This document shows, one piece after another, positions 1 to 9,514 of a stretch of 64,000 bases of DNA. Position numbers and translations under genes: made by a program. Under the pieces are notes generated by a model. It did no database searches. It saw only the letters and a list, made by a program, of their open reading frames with translations, and had not been told where the DNA came from. Source of the stretch: Ancylobacter sp. Lp-2. GTDB lineage: Bacteria; Pseudomonadota; Alphaproteobacteria; Rhizobiales; Xanthobacteraceae. Each line of letters begins with the position of its first letter. Position 1 is the first letter of the stretch. The stretch lies in NCBI RefSeq assembly GCF_020523795.1, contig NZ_JAJALI010000001.1:248001-312000 (forward strand), read 5' to 3'.

Positions 1-59
1 CGCGCCTCGATGCCGAGGCCCTGATCGCCATGGACAAGGTACCCGGCTGGCTCGGCTGA
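1..59 (+). CDS. lysA: Diaminopimelate decarboxylase, C-terminal end (partial)
   Basis: Only the last 18 codons are inside the window; the reading frame enters at base 3 and ends at TGA 57-59. The tail reads ...LIAMDKVPGWLG, which resembles the C-terminus of rhizobial diaminopimelate decarboxylase (last step of lysine synthesis). The next gene is the DUF4175/TIGR02302 protein that commonly follows lysA in Hyphomicrobiales. The call rests on this short tail and on gene order, so it is an inference. Confidence 0.55.
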   Translation, partial: RLDAEALIAMDKVPGWLG

Positions 60-146
60 GCCGGACACCGGCCCGCCACATTTCCCCTCCTGCGGCGCGC
101 CCGGCGCTCACGCAGCGATGAACGTATGGGCATGCCCGTTTTTGTG

Positions 147-165
147 GCGGGGGTAGCGCCCCCGC
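147..165 (+). terminator. GC hairpin behind lysA
   Basis: Seven-base stem GCGGGGG/CCCCCGC with a five-base loop in the 193-bp gap between lysA and the DUF4175 gene. There is no T-run on the plus side, so termination is only a possibility. A short palindrome, GGGCATGCCC followed by GTTTTTG, lies just upstream at 128-137. Confidence 0.3.
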
Positions 166-252
166 GCATAGCTGCTAAGGTGACGTTGGGGATTGGCCGA
201 GACGACCGAGAGGCGTGGCTGACAGGGGCTGGTGTGTCGGAGGCTTGAGCGC

Positions 253-3000
253 GTGACGGCAGCACCGGAAGACCATACGCAATCCGCTGGCGAGACCCGC
301 CGGGCGGCGATCGTCGAGCGTGCCGAGGCCCGGCTGGCAACGGCATTGCGCCGGGCCGGCGCGGCGCTGATGTGGGAGCGCATCTGGCCGGCGCTCGCCA
401 CCGTGCTCGGCGTCCTCGGCATCTTCCTCATCGTCTCCTGGCTCGGCGTCTGGCTGATGGTGCCGAGCTATGTCCGCGTCATCGGGCTCATCCTCTTCGC
501 GCTTTTGTTCGCCGCCACGCTGATCCCGGCGCTGCGCATCCGCCGCCCCTCCGAGGACGAGTCGCTGGCGCGGCTCGACCGCACCAGCGGCATTGCCCAC
601 CGCCCGGTGACCGCGCTCGCCGACCATCTCGCCACCCGCCCGGACGACCCGGTGGCGGCGGCGCTATGGCGGGCGCATCTCAGCCGCGTCGCCGGCCAGC
701 TGGGCACGCTGAAGGCCGGCCTGCCGTCGCCGCGCCTCGCCGCCCGCGACCCCCGCGCCTTCCGCGCTCTGGTGCTGCTCGGCGTCATCGCCAGCTTCTT
801 CATCGCCACCGGCGATCATATGAGGCGCGTCGGCGCCGCTTTCGACTGGACGGCGGCGATCGCGCCCAAGCCCTACCGCATCGACGCCTGGGTCAACCCG
901 CCGACCTATACGATGCGCCCGCCGGTGATCCTGCCCGGCCTGCGTTCCGAGGAAAGCCGTGATACCGCTGCTGCCGCCGCCGAGCCGGAGACCCATAGCG
1001 CCGCCGCGATGAGCGTGCCGGCCGGCAGCGAGCTGGTGGTACGGGTGACCGGGCTGTCCGGCTCGCCGCTGTCGGTGTCCGGCGGCATCGCCGCGCCCGC
1101 GCCGAAGGAGGACGAGCAGGCCGCCGCGCCGGAAGGCGCCGCCAAGCCTGCGGAGCCTACCGCCGCCAAGCCGCCGCATCCGGAAGCCGGCGAGCAGCGC
1201 TTCGTCGTCGCTGGCGACGGCACCGCGCGCATCGTCGGGCCGGACGGCCGCAGCCTGACCTGGCAGTTCACCGTCGTGCCGGACAAGCCGCCCACCATCG
1301 CCTTCGCCAAGGAGCCCGGCGCCTCCGGCCGCACCGGCCTCGTGCTCGCCTACAAGGTGGAAGACGACTATGGCGTCACCGGCGCCGAGGCGCGCTTCAC
1401 CGCCGTGCCGCCGGCAGCGGCGCTGTTCGCGCTGAAGAACGCGCCGGCCAAGCCCGCGCCGCACCCGCTGGTGGAGGCGCCGAACTTCCCGCTGCCGCTG
1501 CCGGGCGGCCGGCCGAAATCCGGCACCGGCCAGACCACCAAGGACCTCACCGAGAGCCCCTGGGCCGGCACGCGGGTGACGCTGACCCTCGTCGCCAAGG
1601 ACGATGCCGGCAATCTCGGCTCCACCGCGCCGAAGAGCGTCACGCTGCCCGCCCGCGCCTTCAACAACCCGCTGGCCCGCGCGTTGGTCGAGCAGCGGCG
1701 GATCCTCGCCTTCGACGCCAACCAGCGCCAGCAGGTCGCGGTGGCGCTGGAGACGCTGGCGATCGCGCCGGAGCGTTTCACCCCCGACCCGGCGCATTAT
1801 CTCGGCTTGCGCACCGCCTTCTGGCGGCTCGAGGCCGCGCGCAACGACGACGAGCTGCGCGGCGTGGTCGACTATCTCTGGGAAGTCGCGGTCCGCATCG
1901 AGGACGGCGACATGTCCGACGTCGAGAAGAAGCTGCGCGACGCCCAGCAGGCCTTGCAGGACGCGCTGGAGAACGGCGCCAGCGACCAGGAGATCCAGAA
2001 GCTGGCGCAGGAGCTGCGCAAGGCGATGGAGGACTTCATGAAGGCGCTCGCCCAGGAGGCGCAGCGCAATGGCGACACGGCGGAGGCGCCGCCGGATCCC
2101 AATGTCCGCACGGTCCGTCCGCAGGACCTGCAGAAGATGCTCGACGACATCGAGAACATGGCTCGCAATGGCGCCCGCGATTCCGCGCGCCAGATGCTCA
2201 GCGAGTTGCAGAACATGCTGAACGGCCTGCAGGCCGGCCGCCAGCAGCAGCGTCGCCCGGGCCAGAGCCAGATGTCGCAGGCCATGGACCAGCTCGGCGA
2301 CATGATCCGCCGTCAGCAGCGCCTGCGCGACCAGACGTTCCGCCAGGGCCAGCAGGGACAGGACGGCCAGCAGGGGCAACAAGGTCAGCAGGGACAACAG
2401 GGCGAGCAGCAGGGTCAGGATTTCGGCCAGTTGCAGCAGAACCAGCAGCAACTGCGCGACCAGCTCAAGCAGCTGCGCGAGAAGATGCAGCAGGCGATGC
2501 GCAATCGCGGCCAGCAGGGTCAGCAAGGGCAACAGGGGCAACAGGGCGAAGGCCAGCAGGGTCAGCAGGGCCAGCAAGGGCAAGGTCAGCAGGGACAGGG
2601 CATGCCCGGCGATGGCGGCCTCGCCGAAGCCGAGCAGGCAATGCGCGAGGCCGAGCAGGCGCTCGGCAATGGCGACGGCACCGGCGCGGTGGACGCACAG
2701 AACGAGGCGCTGCAATCGCTGCGCCGCGGCGCCCAGCAGATGGCCGAGGCGATGCAGGGGCAGCCGGGGCAGCAAGGTGGGCCGGGCTCGCCCTCCGGCC
2801 AGCAGGCCGAACGCACCGACCCGCTCGGCCGGCCGCTGCGCTCGCGCGACTATGGCGACGACACCACGGTGAAGGTGCCGGACCAGATGGACGTGCAGCG
2901 CGCCCGCCGGGTGCTGGAGGAACTGCGCCGCCGCTTCGGCGACCCGCAGCGCCCACAGCTGGAGCTGGATTATCTCGAACGACTGCTCAGGGATTTCTGA
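253..3000 (+). CDS. TIGR02302 / DUF4175 family membrane protein
   Basis: 915-residue protein. GTG 253 is preferred over GTG 232 because GGAGG at 239-243 lies nine bases before it. Two hydrophobic segments are near residues 46-69 and 76-93 and another near 170-190. A long, probably periplasmic or cytoplasmic Pro/Ala-rich region follows, then a coiled-coil-rich Gln/Glu helical region, and from about residue 690 to 830 a low-complexity stretch of Q-G-Q repeats (DNA 2340-2600). The C-terminus is charged and ordered again. This length and design fit TIGR02302 proteins found beside lysA in alphaproteobacteria; their function is unknown. The Gln/Gly repeat array could be length-variable between strains. 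Confidence 0.9.
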   Translation: MTAAPEDHTQSAGETRRAAIVERAEARLATALRRAGAALMWERIWPALATVLGVLGIFLIVSWLGVWLMVPSYVRVIGLILFALLFAATLIPALRIRRPSEDESLARLDRTSGIAHRPVTALADHLATRPDDPVAAALWRAHLSRVAGQLGTLKAGLPSPRLAARDPRAFRALVLLGVIASFFIATGDHMRRVGAAFDWTAAIAPKPYRIDAWVNPPTYTMRPPVILPGLRSEESRDTAAAAAEPETHSAAAMSVPAGSELVVRVTGLSGSPLSVSGGIAAPAPKEDEQAAAPEGAAKPAEPTAAKPPHPEAGEQRFVVAGDGTARIVGPDGRSLTWQFTVVPDKPPTIAFAKEPGASGRTGLVLAYKVEDDYGVTGAEARFTAVPPAAALFALKNAPAKPAPHPLVEAPNFPLPLPGGRPKSGTGQTTKDLTESPWAGTRVTLTLVAKDDAGNLGSTAPKSVTLPARAFNNPLARALVEQRRILAFDANQRQQVAVALETLAIAPERFTPDPAHYLGLRTAFWRLEAARNDDELRGVVDYLWEVAVRIEDGDMSDVEKKLRDAQQALQDALENGASDQEIQKLAQELRKAMEDFMKALAQEAQRNGDTAEAPPDPNVRTVRPQDLQKMLDDIENMARNGARDSARQMLSELQNMLNGLQAGRQQQRRPGQSQMSQAMDQLGDMIRRQQRLRDQTFRQGQQGQDGQQGQQGQQGQQGEQQGQDFGQLQQNQQQLRDQLKQLREKMQQAMRNRGQQGQQGQQGQQGEGQQGQQGQQGQGQQGQGMPGDGGLAEAEQAMREAEQALGNGDGTGAVDAQNEALQSLRRGAQQMAEAMQGQPGQQGGPGSPSGQQAERTDPLGRPLRSRDYGDDTTVKVPDQMDVQRARRVLEELRRRFGDPQRPQLELDYLERLLRDF

Positions 3001-3111
3001 GCACCGGCCGGCCTGGCGCTCTTGCCGTCATCCCAGCCGGAGGCGGAACTCGCATCCAATCGTCTGTGAGGGTGGAGGCGTAAGGGTGGAGGCTCCCTTT
3101 CCGCATCGGAG

Positions 3112-3450
3112 TGAGGGCGGGGTGAGGGGTCTTTGATGCCTCCCACTGCCTCCTCCCGTCATCGACCCGCTGGGCGGGCTACTTCTCCTTGTTGGGGAGA
3201 AGACATGACCGGGCGAGACCCGCGATCCCGACCGGAACGCGGCTTCGAGCCGGAATCGCTCGCGAACTGTCATGCGATCCGGATCATCCTTCGGAGGGCC
3301 GCCAACCCGCTGGTCCGGCGCCGCTTTATCCGTCTCCATTGAGAGAGGTCGGTTCGGAGGGTTGGGAGTGGGGAGCCCGACTGTGGAAGCTCTCGGTTCC
3401 GGCAAAACCCCTCCCCCCAAGAGGAGAGGAGGAAGGCGCCGTCCGGGATG
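3112..3450. repeat. Dispersed GC-rich palindromic repeat fragments in a 485-bp gene-free gap
   Basis: The gap 3001-3485 between convergent genes holds no convincing gene. It contains fragments of the repeat family seen at 4545, 8160 and 16420: a CCCGCTGGGCGGGC block beside CTTCTCC...GGGGAGAAG near 3170-3206, and a CCCCTCCCCCCAAGAGGAG block near 3411-3430. A short direct repeat, GGGTGGAGG, occurs twice at about 3070-3093. Small reading frames here are low-complexity and unconvincing. Confidence 0.55.
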
Positions 3451-3485
3451 CCCCGCCGGTTTTCGCGTGTCGGTTGCTCCCGCCG

Positions 3486-4523
3486 CTACTCCTGCCGCCA
3501 GAGCGGCCAGGTGTCGGTGAGGCGGTAGCCGGTCGGCCAGGGGTCCTCGGGGTCGAGCATCAGCTGCGCGGTGTGGGTGACGAAGGCGCGGCCCATGATC
3601 GAGGGCCGGATCGCCGGGCGCCCGCCGATGGTCGTCTCCTCCTCGATGCGGCAATCGAAGCGCGAGCCGATGATCGAGCGGCCAATGAACGGGTCGCCCA
3701 CCTTCAGCACCCCCTTGGCATGCAGCACCGCCAGCCGCGCCGAGCAGCCGGTACCGGTCGGCGAGCGGTCGATCTTGCCGGGGCGGATCGCCACCGCATT
3801 GGCGCCGGAGGCGACGCCGTCCTCATAGGTCAGCGGCGCGGCGAACTGGCAGAACGAGATGTGATCCCAGTCGGTATTCTCCGGGTGGCGGAAGCCGAGC
3901 TGGGCATTCGCCGCCTTGACGATCCTCATGCCGGTCTCGGCGAGATCCTTCGCCTCGTCGGGCTGGATGGAGAAGCCAAGCGCATGGGCGTCGACGATGA
4001 CGAAGCTGTCGCCGCCATAGGCCGTGTCCACCGTGAGCGTGCCGAGGCCTTCGACTTCGAGGCGGGCATCGAGCCGGTCGGCGAAGGAGGGATGGTTGAC
4101 CACCTTGATCCGCTCGGCCTTGCCGCCCCGGCAATAGGCGGTCGCCTCGATGAGGCCGCCCGGCGCCTCCAGCACCATGCGGGTCTCCGGCTCCGTCATC
4201 GGCACGATGCCGGTATCGACCAGCACGGTGGCGACGCAGATCGAGTTGGAGCCGGACATCGGCGGCGTGTCCTCCGGCTCCATGATGATGAAGCCGGCGA
4301 CCGCGCGCGGGTCCTTGGGCGGCACCAGCAGGTTCACATGGCGGAAGACGCCACCGCGCGGCTCCTGCAGCACGAAGTTGCGCAGATTGTTGTCGGCGGC
4401 GATGAAGCGCGACTGCGCCCACAGCGTGTCGCCGGGCGGCGGGGCCACGCCGCCGACTATGACGTCGCCGACCTCGCCTTCCGCATGACAGCCGACAACA
4501 TGGACGATCTTGGTGGAGCGCAT
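3486..4523 (-). CDS. Proline racemase family protein, Ser/Thr variant (probable trans-3-hydroxy-L-proline dehydratase or related)
   Basis: 345 residues when started at ATG 4523 (MRSTK..., GAGG five bases upstream). The open frame runs on to 4661, but that extension is repeat sequence and not gene. The fold carries the two active-site loops of the family, but where racemases and epimerases have Cys/Cys this protein has Ser90 (MSGSN motif) and Thr256 (DRSPTGTGC), with a Cys four residues later at 260. Cys/Thr members are known dehydratases; Thr at the second site argues against epimerisation. It is the last gene of the hydroxyproline operon, next to an enolase-superfamily dehydratase and a Cys/Cys epimerase. 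Exact substrate is inferred. Confidence 0.85.
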   Translation of the reverse strand: MRSTKIVHVVGCHAEGEVGDVIVGGVAPPPGDTLWAQSRFIAADNNLRNFVLQEPRGGVFRHVNLLVPPKDPRAVAGFIIMEPEDTPPMSGSNSICVATVLVDTGIVPMTEPETRMVLEAPGGLIEATAYCRGGKAERIKVVNHPSFADRLDARLEVEGLGTLTVDTAYGGDSFVIVDAHALGFSIQPDEAKDLAETGMRIVKAANAQLGFRHPENTDWDHISFCQFAAPLTYEDGVASGANAVAIRPGKIDRSPTGTGCSARLAVLHAKGVLKVGDPFIGRSIIGSRFDCRIEEETTIGGRPAIRPSIMGRAFVTHTAQLMLDPEDPWPTGYRLTDTWPLWRQE

Positions 4524-4544
4524 GGGTGCCTCGATCATTGGAGC

Positions 4545-4657
4545 GACGAACTCCCTCTCCCCGACGGGGAGAGGGTTTGGGGGGAGGGTGTTGCCCGCCC
4601 CGCCCCCTGATCCGGCGGCTACGCCACCACCTTCTCCCCAATGAGGAGAAGGAAAGA
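4545..4657. repeat. Dispersed palindromic repeat copy
   Basis: Intergenic block between two operon genes. It begins with the inverted pair CTCTCCCC-GAC-GGGGAGAG (4554-4573) and ends with CTTCTCCCC...GAGGAGAAG (4631-4652). Copies with the same core occur at 3112-3450, 8160-8345 and 16420-16625. Read on the minus strand it adds a false 46-residue extension to the neighbouring racemase-family gene. Confidence 0.65.
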
Positions 4658-5758
4658 TCACACCACCAGCACCGGCGCGCCGAGCGCCTCGAAGATCGGC
4701 GTGATGCCGAGGCCCGGCGTGTCCGGGGCGGTCATGAAGCCGTCGACACGCCTGGGCGCGCCCTCGGCGATATCAATCGTGCCGTAGCTGTTGAAGTCGG
4801 TGGCGGAGAAGCAGAACTCCTCCGGCGTCGAGCGGGCGAGATGGGCGATGGTCGCGGTGACGATGTCGCCGCCCCAGGTGTCCTCGATGGTCATCGGCGT
4901 GCCGGAGGCGACGCAGATGTCGCGCATCAGCCGCGCCTTGGTGAGGCCGCCGACCTTGGAGATCTTCAGGTTGATGATGTCCATGGCGTCGTCGGCCAGC
5001 GCCTTCAGCAGCGTGGGAACGCCGTCGATCACCTCGTCCAGCACGAAGGGGCGGACGGTGCGGGCGCGCACCGACAGGCACTCCTCATAGGTCGGGCAGG
5101 GCTGCTCGATATACACGTCAAGATCGGCCACCGCGGCGGCGATGCGCGCCGCCTCGGCCCGCGTCCAGCCGGTATTGGCATCGGCGACCAGCACGTCGGC
5201 CGGGTCGAGAATGGCGCGGGTGACGCGGATGCGATCAATGTCCTGATCGGCGTCGCCGCCGACCTTGAGCTGGAACTTGGTGTAGCCCTGCGCCTTGTAG
5301 CCGGCGATCTTCGCCGCCATCGCGTCGGGCGCCTCCTGCGAGATGGCGCGGTAGAGCGCGACCTTGTCCTGCGCCGCGCCACCGAGCAGCTTGTAGACCG
5401 GCAGGCCGGTCACCTTACCGAGGATGTCCCAGCAGGCGATGTCGATCGGCGCCTTCACATAGGGGTGCCCGCGCAGCACCCCGTCCATGTGGCGGTTCAG
5501 CACGTTCAGGTGGGTGGGGTCGAGGCCGATGACCTTGGGCGCGATCTCGGCGAGCCCCGCTCGCACGCCGGCGGCATAGGCCGGCAGATAGGCCGAGCCG
5601 AGCGGGCAGCATTCGGCATAGCCGGTGATGCCGGCATCGGTCTCCACCGCCACCACGGTAGAATCGAACACCTCGACGAAATTGCCGTTCGACCAGCTGT
5701 AGCGGCCTTCCTTCAGCGGCAGGTCGACCTGCCACGCCTTGATGCCGGTGATCTTCAT
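4658..5758 (-). CDS. Enolase superfamily dehydratase, probable cis-3-hydroxy-L-proline dehydratase
   Basis: 366 residues, normal for the mandelate racemase/muconate lactonizing group. N-terminal capping domain about 1-125, then a TIM barrel. Visible catalytic residues are Lys165 (QLK), metal ligands Asp193 (ADAN), Glu218 (IEQP) and Asp241 or Glu242 (LDE), and Lys265 (NLK) on the opposite side. Lys on both faces fits the cis-3-hydroxy-L-proline dehydratase described from Labrenzia, whose gene also lies between two proline-racemase family genes, as here. The reaction would give 1-pyrroline-2-carboxylate. Start ATG 5758 has GGAG upstream; 29 bp separate it from the upstream epimerase gene. Substrate assignment is from context. 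Confidence 0.88.
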   Translation of the reverse strand: MKITGIKAWQVDLPLKEGRYSWSNGNFVEVFDSTVVAVETDAGITGYAECCPLGSAYLPAYAAGVRAGLAEIAPKVIGLDPTHLNVLNRHMDGVLRGHPYVKAPIDIACWDILGKVTGLPVYKLLGGAAQDKVALYRAISQEAPDAMAAKIAGYKAQGYTKFQLKVGGDADQDIDRIRVTRAILDPADVLVADANTGWTRAEAARIAAAVADLDVYIEQPCPTYEECLSVRARTVRPFVLDEVIDGVPTLLKALADDAMDIINLKISKVGGLTKARLMRDICVASGTPMTIEDTWGGDIVTATIAHLARSTPEEFCFSATDFNSYGTIDIAEGAPRRVDGFMTAPDTPGLGITPIFEALGAPVLVV

Positions 5759-5787
5759 GGACAGGCGCTCCGCGACAGGAAAAGGGA

Positions 5788-6789
5788 TCAGGTCACGATG
5801 AAACCGTGCGCGAAGGGATCGCGGTCGTCGATGAAGATGGTGTTGTAGCCGGTCATCCGCGCCCAGCCGCCGATGGAGGGCACGATGCCGTCATAGTTGC
5901 CGACCTTCGCCGCCGCCTCGACCCGGCCCTTGAACAGCGAGCCGATGATGCTCTCATGCACGAAGGCGTCACCGACTTTCAGCCGCCCCTTGCCGGTGAG
6001 CTGCGCCATGCGCGCCGAGGTGCCGGTGCCGCAGGGCGAGCGGTCGATGGCCTTGTCGCCGTAGAACACCGCGTTGCGGGCTTGCGCCTCAGGATCGCGC
6101 GCGGCGCCGGTCCAGAGGATGTGCGACAGGCCGCGGATCTCCGGCTTTTCCGGATGGACGAACTGGTATTTGGCGTTGAGCGCCGCGCGCAGGCCGGGAC
6201 TCATGCGCACGAGGTCGCCGGCGGTGAAGTCAGCCATGTCGCGATAGGCGGCCTGCGGCTCGACGATGGCGTAGAAATTGCCGCCATAGGCGACGTCGAC
6301 GGTGATCTCGCCGAGGCCGGGGCACTCCGCCGTCAGCCCGGTCGAATGCAGAAAGCCGGGCACGTTGGTGAGGCGGACCTCCTCGACATATTGCCCTTCC
6401 TGCCGGTACTCGGCGACGACGAGGCCGGCCGGGGTGTCGAGCCTCAGCACGCCGGGCGTCTTCGGGGTGACGAGGCCGTGCTCGATGGCCATGGTCACCG
6501 TGCCGATGGTGCCGTGGCCGCACATGGCGAGGCAGCCGGAGGTCTCGATGAACAGGATGGCGACGTCGCAATCTGGCCTTGTCGGCGGGTAGAGGATCGA
6601 GCCGGACATCATGTCGTGCCCGCGCGGCTCGAACATCAGGCCCTTGCGGATCCAGTCATACTCGGCAAGGAAATGCGCCCGCTTCTCGATCATGCTGGCG
6701 CCCTGAAGATTGGGGCCGCCGCCGGCCACCAGCCGCACCGGGTTGCCGCAGGTGTGGCCGTCTATGCAGAAAAAGCTGTGTCGCGCCAT
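5788..6789 (-). CDS. 4-hydroxyproline 2-epimerase (Cys/Cys proline racemase family)
   Basis: 333 residues. Both catalytic cysteines are present: Cys90 in the MCGHGTIG loop and Cys253 in the DRSPCGTGT loop. Cofactor-independent epimerases of this family convert trans-4-hydroxy-L-proline to cis-4-hydroxy-D-proline by two-base catalysis. The gene sits 18 bp downstream of an FAD-dependent D-amino-acid dehydrogenase gene and in one operon with a DapA-family deaminase, which is the hydroxyproline catabolic set. Proline racemase activity is the main alternative; the context favours hydroxyproline. Confidence 0.92.
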   Translation of the reverse strand: MARHSFFCIDGHTCGNPVRLVAGGGPNLQGASMIEKRAHFLAEYDWIRKGLMFEPRGHDMMSGSILYPPTRPDCDVAILFIETSGCLAMCGHGTIGTVTMAIEHGLVTPKTPGVLRLDTPAGLVVAEYRQEGQYVEEVRLTNVPGFLHSTGLTAECPGLGEITVDVAYGGNFYAIVEPQAAYRDMADFTAGDLVRMSPGLRAALNAKYQFVHPEKPEIRGLSHILWTGAARDPEAQARNAVFYGDKAIDRSPCGTGTSARMAQLTGKGRLKVGDAFVHESIIGSLFKGRVEAAAKVGNYDGIVPSIGGWARMTGYNTIFIDDRDPFAHGFIVT

Positions 6790-6807
6790 GATGATGAGAT
6801 CCGAGGA

Positions 6808-8046
6808 CTAGAAGCGGTCCGCCCGCAGCGGGGCGATGTCGATGGAGGGCCGGCGCCCCATGAGAAGGTCGGCCACCAGCCGCCCGGTGCCGGCGCTCTG
6901 GGTGAGGCCGAGATGGCCGTGGCCGAAGGCATAGACGATGCGCTCGCTCGCCCGCGAGCGGCCGATCACCGGCAGTGAATCCGGGATGGACGGGCGGAAC
7001 CCCATCCACTGCGCGCCGCCGCCGGTCCTGAGGCCCGGCAGGAAGGCGGCGGCCTTTTTCAGCATCGCCTCGGAGCGCTTGAAATTGGGCGGCAGCTTCA
7101 GGCCGCCGAGTTCCACCGCGCCGCCGACGCGGATGCCGGTCGACAGCGGCGTGACGACGAAGCCGTGGCCGCCGAAGGTCAGCTGGCGGCGCAGGTCGAA
7201 GGCGCCGGGCGGCAGGGTGGTGTTGTAGCCACGCTCGGTCTCCAGCGGGATCGCGTCGCCGAGCCCGGCAGCGAGCGGACGCGACCAGGCGCCGCCGGCC
7301 ACCACCGCCTGCGCGGCATCGAGGGCCGTGCCGTCGCGCAGCTTTACCCGCACGCCGCCTTCCGCCGGAGCCACCGAAGTCACCTCGCCATGGGTGACGG
7401 TGCCGCCACGCGCCATCACCGCGTCGAACAGAGCGAGGGCGAAGTGATAGGGGTCGTCGACGGTCTTCCAGTGCGGGGTGAAAGTGCCGGCGACGAAGCG
7501 CGGCGACAGGCCGGGCTGCAGCTCGGCAAGCCGGGCGCCACGCACATGCTCGAAGGCGATGCCGGCGCGGGCCCGCTGCTCCCAGCCCTCCTGCGCGCCC
7601 GCGAGTTCGGCCTCGCTCTCATAGAGCTGGAGATTGCCGTCCGCGCGGACACGATCCGACAGGCCGGCGTCGCGCACCATCGCCTCCATCGCCCCGGAGG
7701 CGACCCGCATCAACTCACCCTGCACCACGAGGCTGCGACGGTAGCGATCCGGCCGGCTGGCGCGCCAGAACCGCAGCAGCCACGGCGCGATGGAAGGCAG
7801 GTAGGAGGGCGGGATGGCGAGCGGCCCGAGCGGGTCGATCAGCCATCTCGGCGCCTTGCGCATGATGCCGGGCGAGGCGAGCGGCAGGATGTCGGTGAAG
7901 GCGAAGGCGCCGGCATTGCCGCGGCTGGCCCCCTCGGCCACGCCGCCGCGCTCGACGAGGCGCACCCGTCGCCCCTCGCCTTGCAGGTGAAAGGCGACGG
8001 CGAGGCCGACGATGCCGGCCCCGACGATCACCACCTCGTCACTCAT
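6808..8046 (-). CDS. FAD-dependent D-amino-acid (probably D-hydroxyproline) dehydrogenase
   Basis: 412 residues from ATG 8046 (MSDEVVIVGAG...). The frame stays open upstream to 8244 only through repeat sequence. GAGIVG at residues 9-14 plus the acidic residue after the second strand (LVERG) is the Rossmann FAD-binding fold of the DadA/DAO family. The C-terminal part has the usual GHGHLGLTQSAGTG flavin-contact motif. In the operon it would oxidise cis-4-hydroxy-D-proline from the epimerase to 1-pyrroline-4-hydroxy-2-carboxylate. General D-amino-acid dehydrogenase activity cannot be excluded. Confidence 0.9.
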   Translation of the reverse strand: MSDEVVIVGAGIVGLAVAFHLQGEGRRVRLVERGGVAEGASRGNAGAFAFTDILPLASPGIMRKAPRWLIDPLGPLAIPPSYLPSIAPWLLRFWRASRPDRYRRSLVVQGELMRVASGAMEAMVRDAGLSDRVRADGNLQLYESEAELAGAQEGWEQRARAGIAFEHVRGARLAELQPGLSPRFVAGTFTPHWKTVDDPYHFALALFDAVMARGGTVTHGEVTSVAPAEGGVRVKLRDGTALDAAQAVVAGGAWSRPLAAGLGDAIPLETERGYNTTLPPGAFDLRRQLTFGGHGFVVTPLSTGIRVGGAVELGGLKLPPNFKRSEAMLKKAAAFLPGLRTGGGAQWMGFRPSIPDSLPVIGRSRASERIVYAFGHGHLGLTQSAGTGRLVADLLMGRRPSIDIAPLRADRF

Positions 8047-8159
8047 GATGCCTGTCTTCTCATGGTCTCTCGCGTCCGATGCGGCCGCCGTCACATTCGG
8101 CAGGACCGAAATTTGGAAGCGCCCGCATTCGGTGGGAGAGGTAGCTCCGTCAGCCATTA

Positions 8160-8345
8160 ACGTTCCTCTCCCCGTTGGGGAGAGGTGGCCCGCACAGCGG
8201 GTCGGTGCGGGGAGACGACATCGGGAAGCCGAGAGCCCCCTCACCCCACCCCGCTCCGGTCACCATCGGAGGCTTCCAATGGTGACCCTACACATGCCGA
8301 ACTTGGGCAACAGCCAAGTTCGGGGCGGGGCGGGGGAGCCCCGGT
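8160..8345. repeat. Dispersed palindromic repeat copy
   Basis: The 329-bp gap 8047-8375 has no gene. It holds the inverted pair CTCTCCCC-GTT-GGGGAGAG (8166-8184) followed by TGGCCCGC...GCGGGTCGGTG and a CCCCTCACCCCACCCC tract near 8238. It matches the copy at 16420-16625 in order of blocks. Confidence 0.65.
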
Positions 8346-8375
8346 CGATCAACCCGAAGCGCGGCTTATCAGGGC

Positions 8376-9272
8376 TCACGCTGCCTTGGCGAGCATCGGC
8401 CGGCGGGCCAGCGCCTCGGCGACCAGCCGCTCGACCTCGGCGCGGCGCGCGCCTTCCAGCGGCAGGCGCGGGGCACGCACGCGCTCGCTGGTGCCGGTGA
8501 CCAGCGCCTCGACGAGCTTGAGGTTCTGCACGAGGTAGGAAGATACATCGAGATCGAGCAGCGGGCGGAACCAGCGATAGATGGCCAGCGCCTCGTCATA
8601 GCGCTTGGCCTGCATCAGCCGGTAGATCGCCACCGTTTCCTCCGGGAAGGCGACCACCAGGCCGGCGACCCAGCCGACAGCGCCGGCGGCCAGCGCCTCG
8701 AAGGCGAGGTTGTCGACGCCGGTGAACACGTCGAAGCGGTCGCCGAAGCGGTTGATAATCTCGGTGGTGCGACGGATGTCGTCGGAGGATTCCTTGATCG
8801 CCACGAAATGCTTGTCGGCGGCAAGCTCGTCCATGATCTCCAGCGTCACGTCGACCCGGTAGGCGATGCGGTTGGAGTAGATCATCACCGGCAGGTCGGC
8901 GCTCGCGGCGATGGTGCTCAGCGTCGCCACCGTCTCCTTGGCATTCGTGTGATAGACGAGGCTCGGCACGATCATCAGGCCCGAGGCCCCGGCCTTGGCG
9001 GCGCGCTCGGCGAGGCTGGCGCAGTCGCGGGTGGCGGCGTCGGCAATGGTCATCAGCACCGGCCGGCCGCCGGCGACGCTCTTCGCCACATGCAGCACGT
9101 CGAGACGCTCGTCATGCGACAGCATCGGGCCTTCGCCGAGCGAGCCGTTGACGATGAGACCGTCCACGCCCGAGGCGATCTGCCAGGCGAAGCAGCGCTC
9201 CATCTCCTTGATGTCGAGCGTGTCGGTCTCGGTGAACTTGGCGGTGACGGCGGGCAGAATGCCAGACCACAT
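8376..9272 (-). CDS. Dihydrodipicolinate synthase family protein, probable 1-pyrroline-4-hydroxy-2-carboxylate deaminase
   Basis: 298 residues, full length for the DapA/NAL family. Schiff-base Lys160 (FVAIKESS) and Tyr132 (VMIYSNR) are present; the substrate loop is GSLGE at 43-47 instead of the GTTGE typical of lysine-pathway DapA, so this is probably not a dihydrodipicolinate synthase. First gene of the minus-strand hydroxyproline operon, diverging from a GntR gene. Expected product is alpha-ketoglutarate semialdehyde. No dedicated semialdehyde dehydrogenase follows. Confidence 0.88.
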   Translation of the reverse strand: MWSGILPAVTAKFTETDTLDIKEMERCFAWQIASGVDGLIVNGSLGEGPMLSHDERLDVLHVAKSVAGGRPVLMTIADAATRDCASLAERAAKAGASGLMIVPSLVYHTNAKETVATLSTIAASADLPVMIYSNRIAYRVDVTLEIMDELAADKHFVAIKESSDDIRRTTEIINRFGDRFDVFTGVDNLAFEALAAGAVGWVAGLVVAFPEETVAIYRLMQAKRYDEALAIYRWFRPLLDLDVSSYLVQNLKLVEALVTGTSERVRAPRLPLEGARRAEVERLVAEALARRPMLAKAA

Positions 9273-9504
9273 GGCGGTAAGCTCCTGTCGGATCAGAGAA
9301 ATTCAATAGCGGATCAGCGAAAGGCCGCGATGTGCGGCGTGTTCGGATGGCCAAGCCCTGGATCCTTGCCAGGGCCGGCGGCCGGCGTCGCGGGTCTTCC
9401 CCTGGTGAAAGCACGGCCCGGTCGGGAACCTCGCGGGCGAGGGCGGAGGCACGGGCGATGCGGATCATCGCCATCCCCCAGCCAATGGCAAGAGCTTCGC
9501 TTTT

Positions 9505-9514
9505 TTGGATCCAA
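9505..9514. promoter_or_regulatory. Palindrome TTGGATCCAA, candidate GntR operator
   Basis: Perfect 10-bp palindrome in the 377-bp gap 9273-9649 between the divergent hydroxyproline operon and its GntR gene. It sits in a locally AT-rich patch (9501-9530, with AATATGCAATATCC beside it) in otherwise GC-rich DNA, where promoters are expected. Binding by the adjacent regulator is an inference. Confidence 0.5.

Noticed and set aside
664-2775. 703-codon open frame on the minus strand
   Set aside because: Antisense shadow of the DUF4175 gene in high-GC DNA; Leu/Ala-rich with no domain and no ribosome site. The same holds for the long antisense frames at 34288-37221 and 52165-55392.
4524-4661. N-terminal extension of the proline-racemase family gene
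   Set aside because: The 46 extra codons are translated repeat sequence (GEGGG..., NPLPVGER), a well-known annotation artefact; ATG 4523 has its own ribosome site.
8047-8244. N-terminal extension of the D-amino-acid dehydrogenase gene
   Set aside because: The extension runs into the repeat copy; the FAD motif needs to be at the N-terminus and starts properly at ATG 8046.
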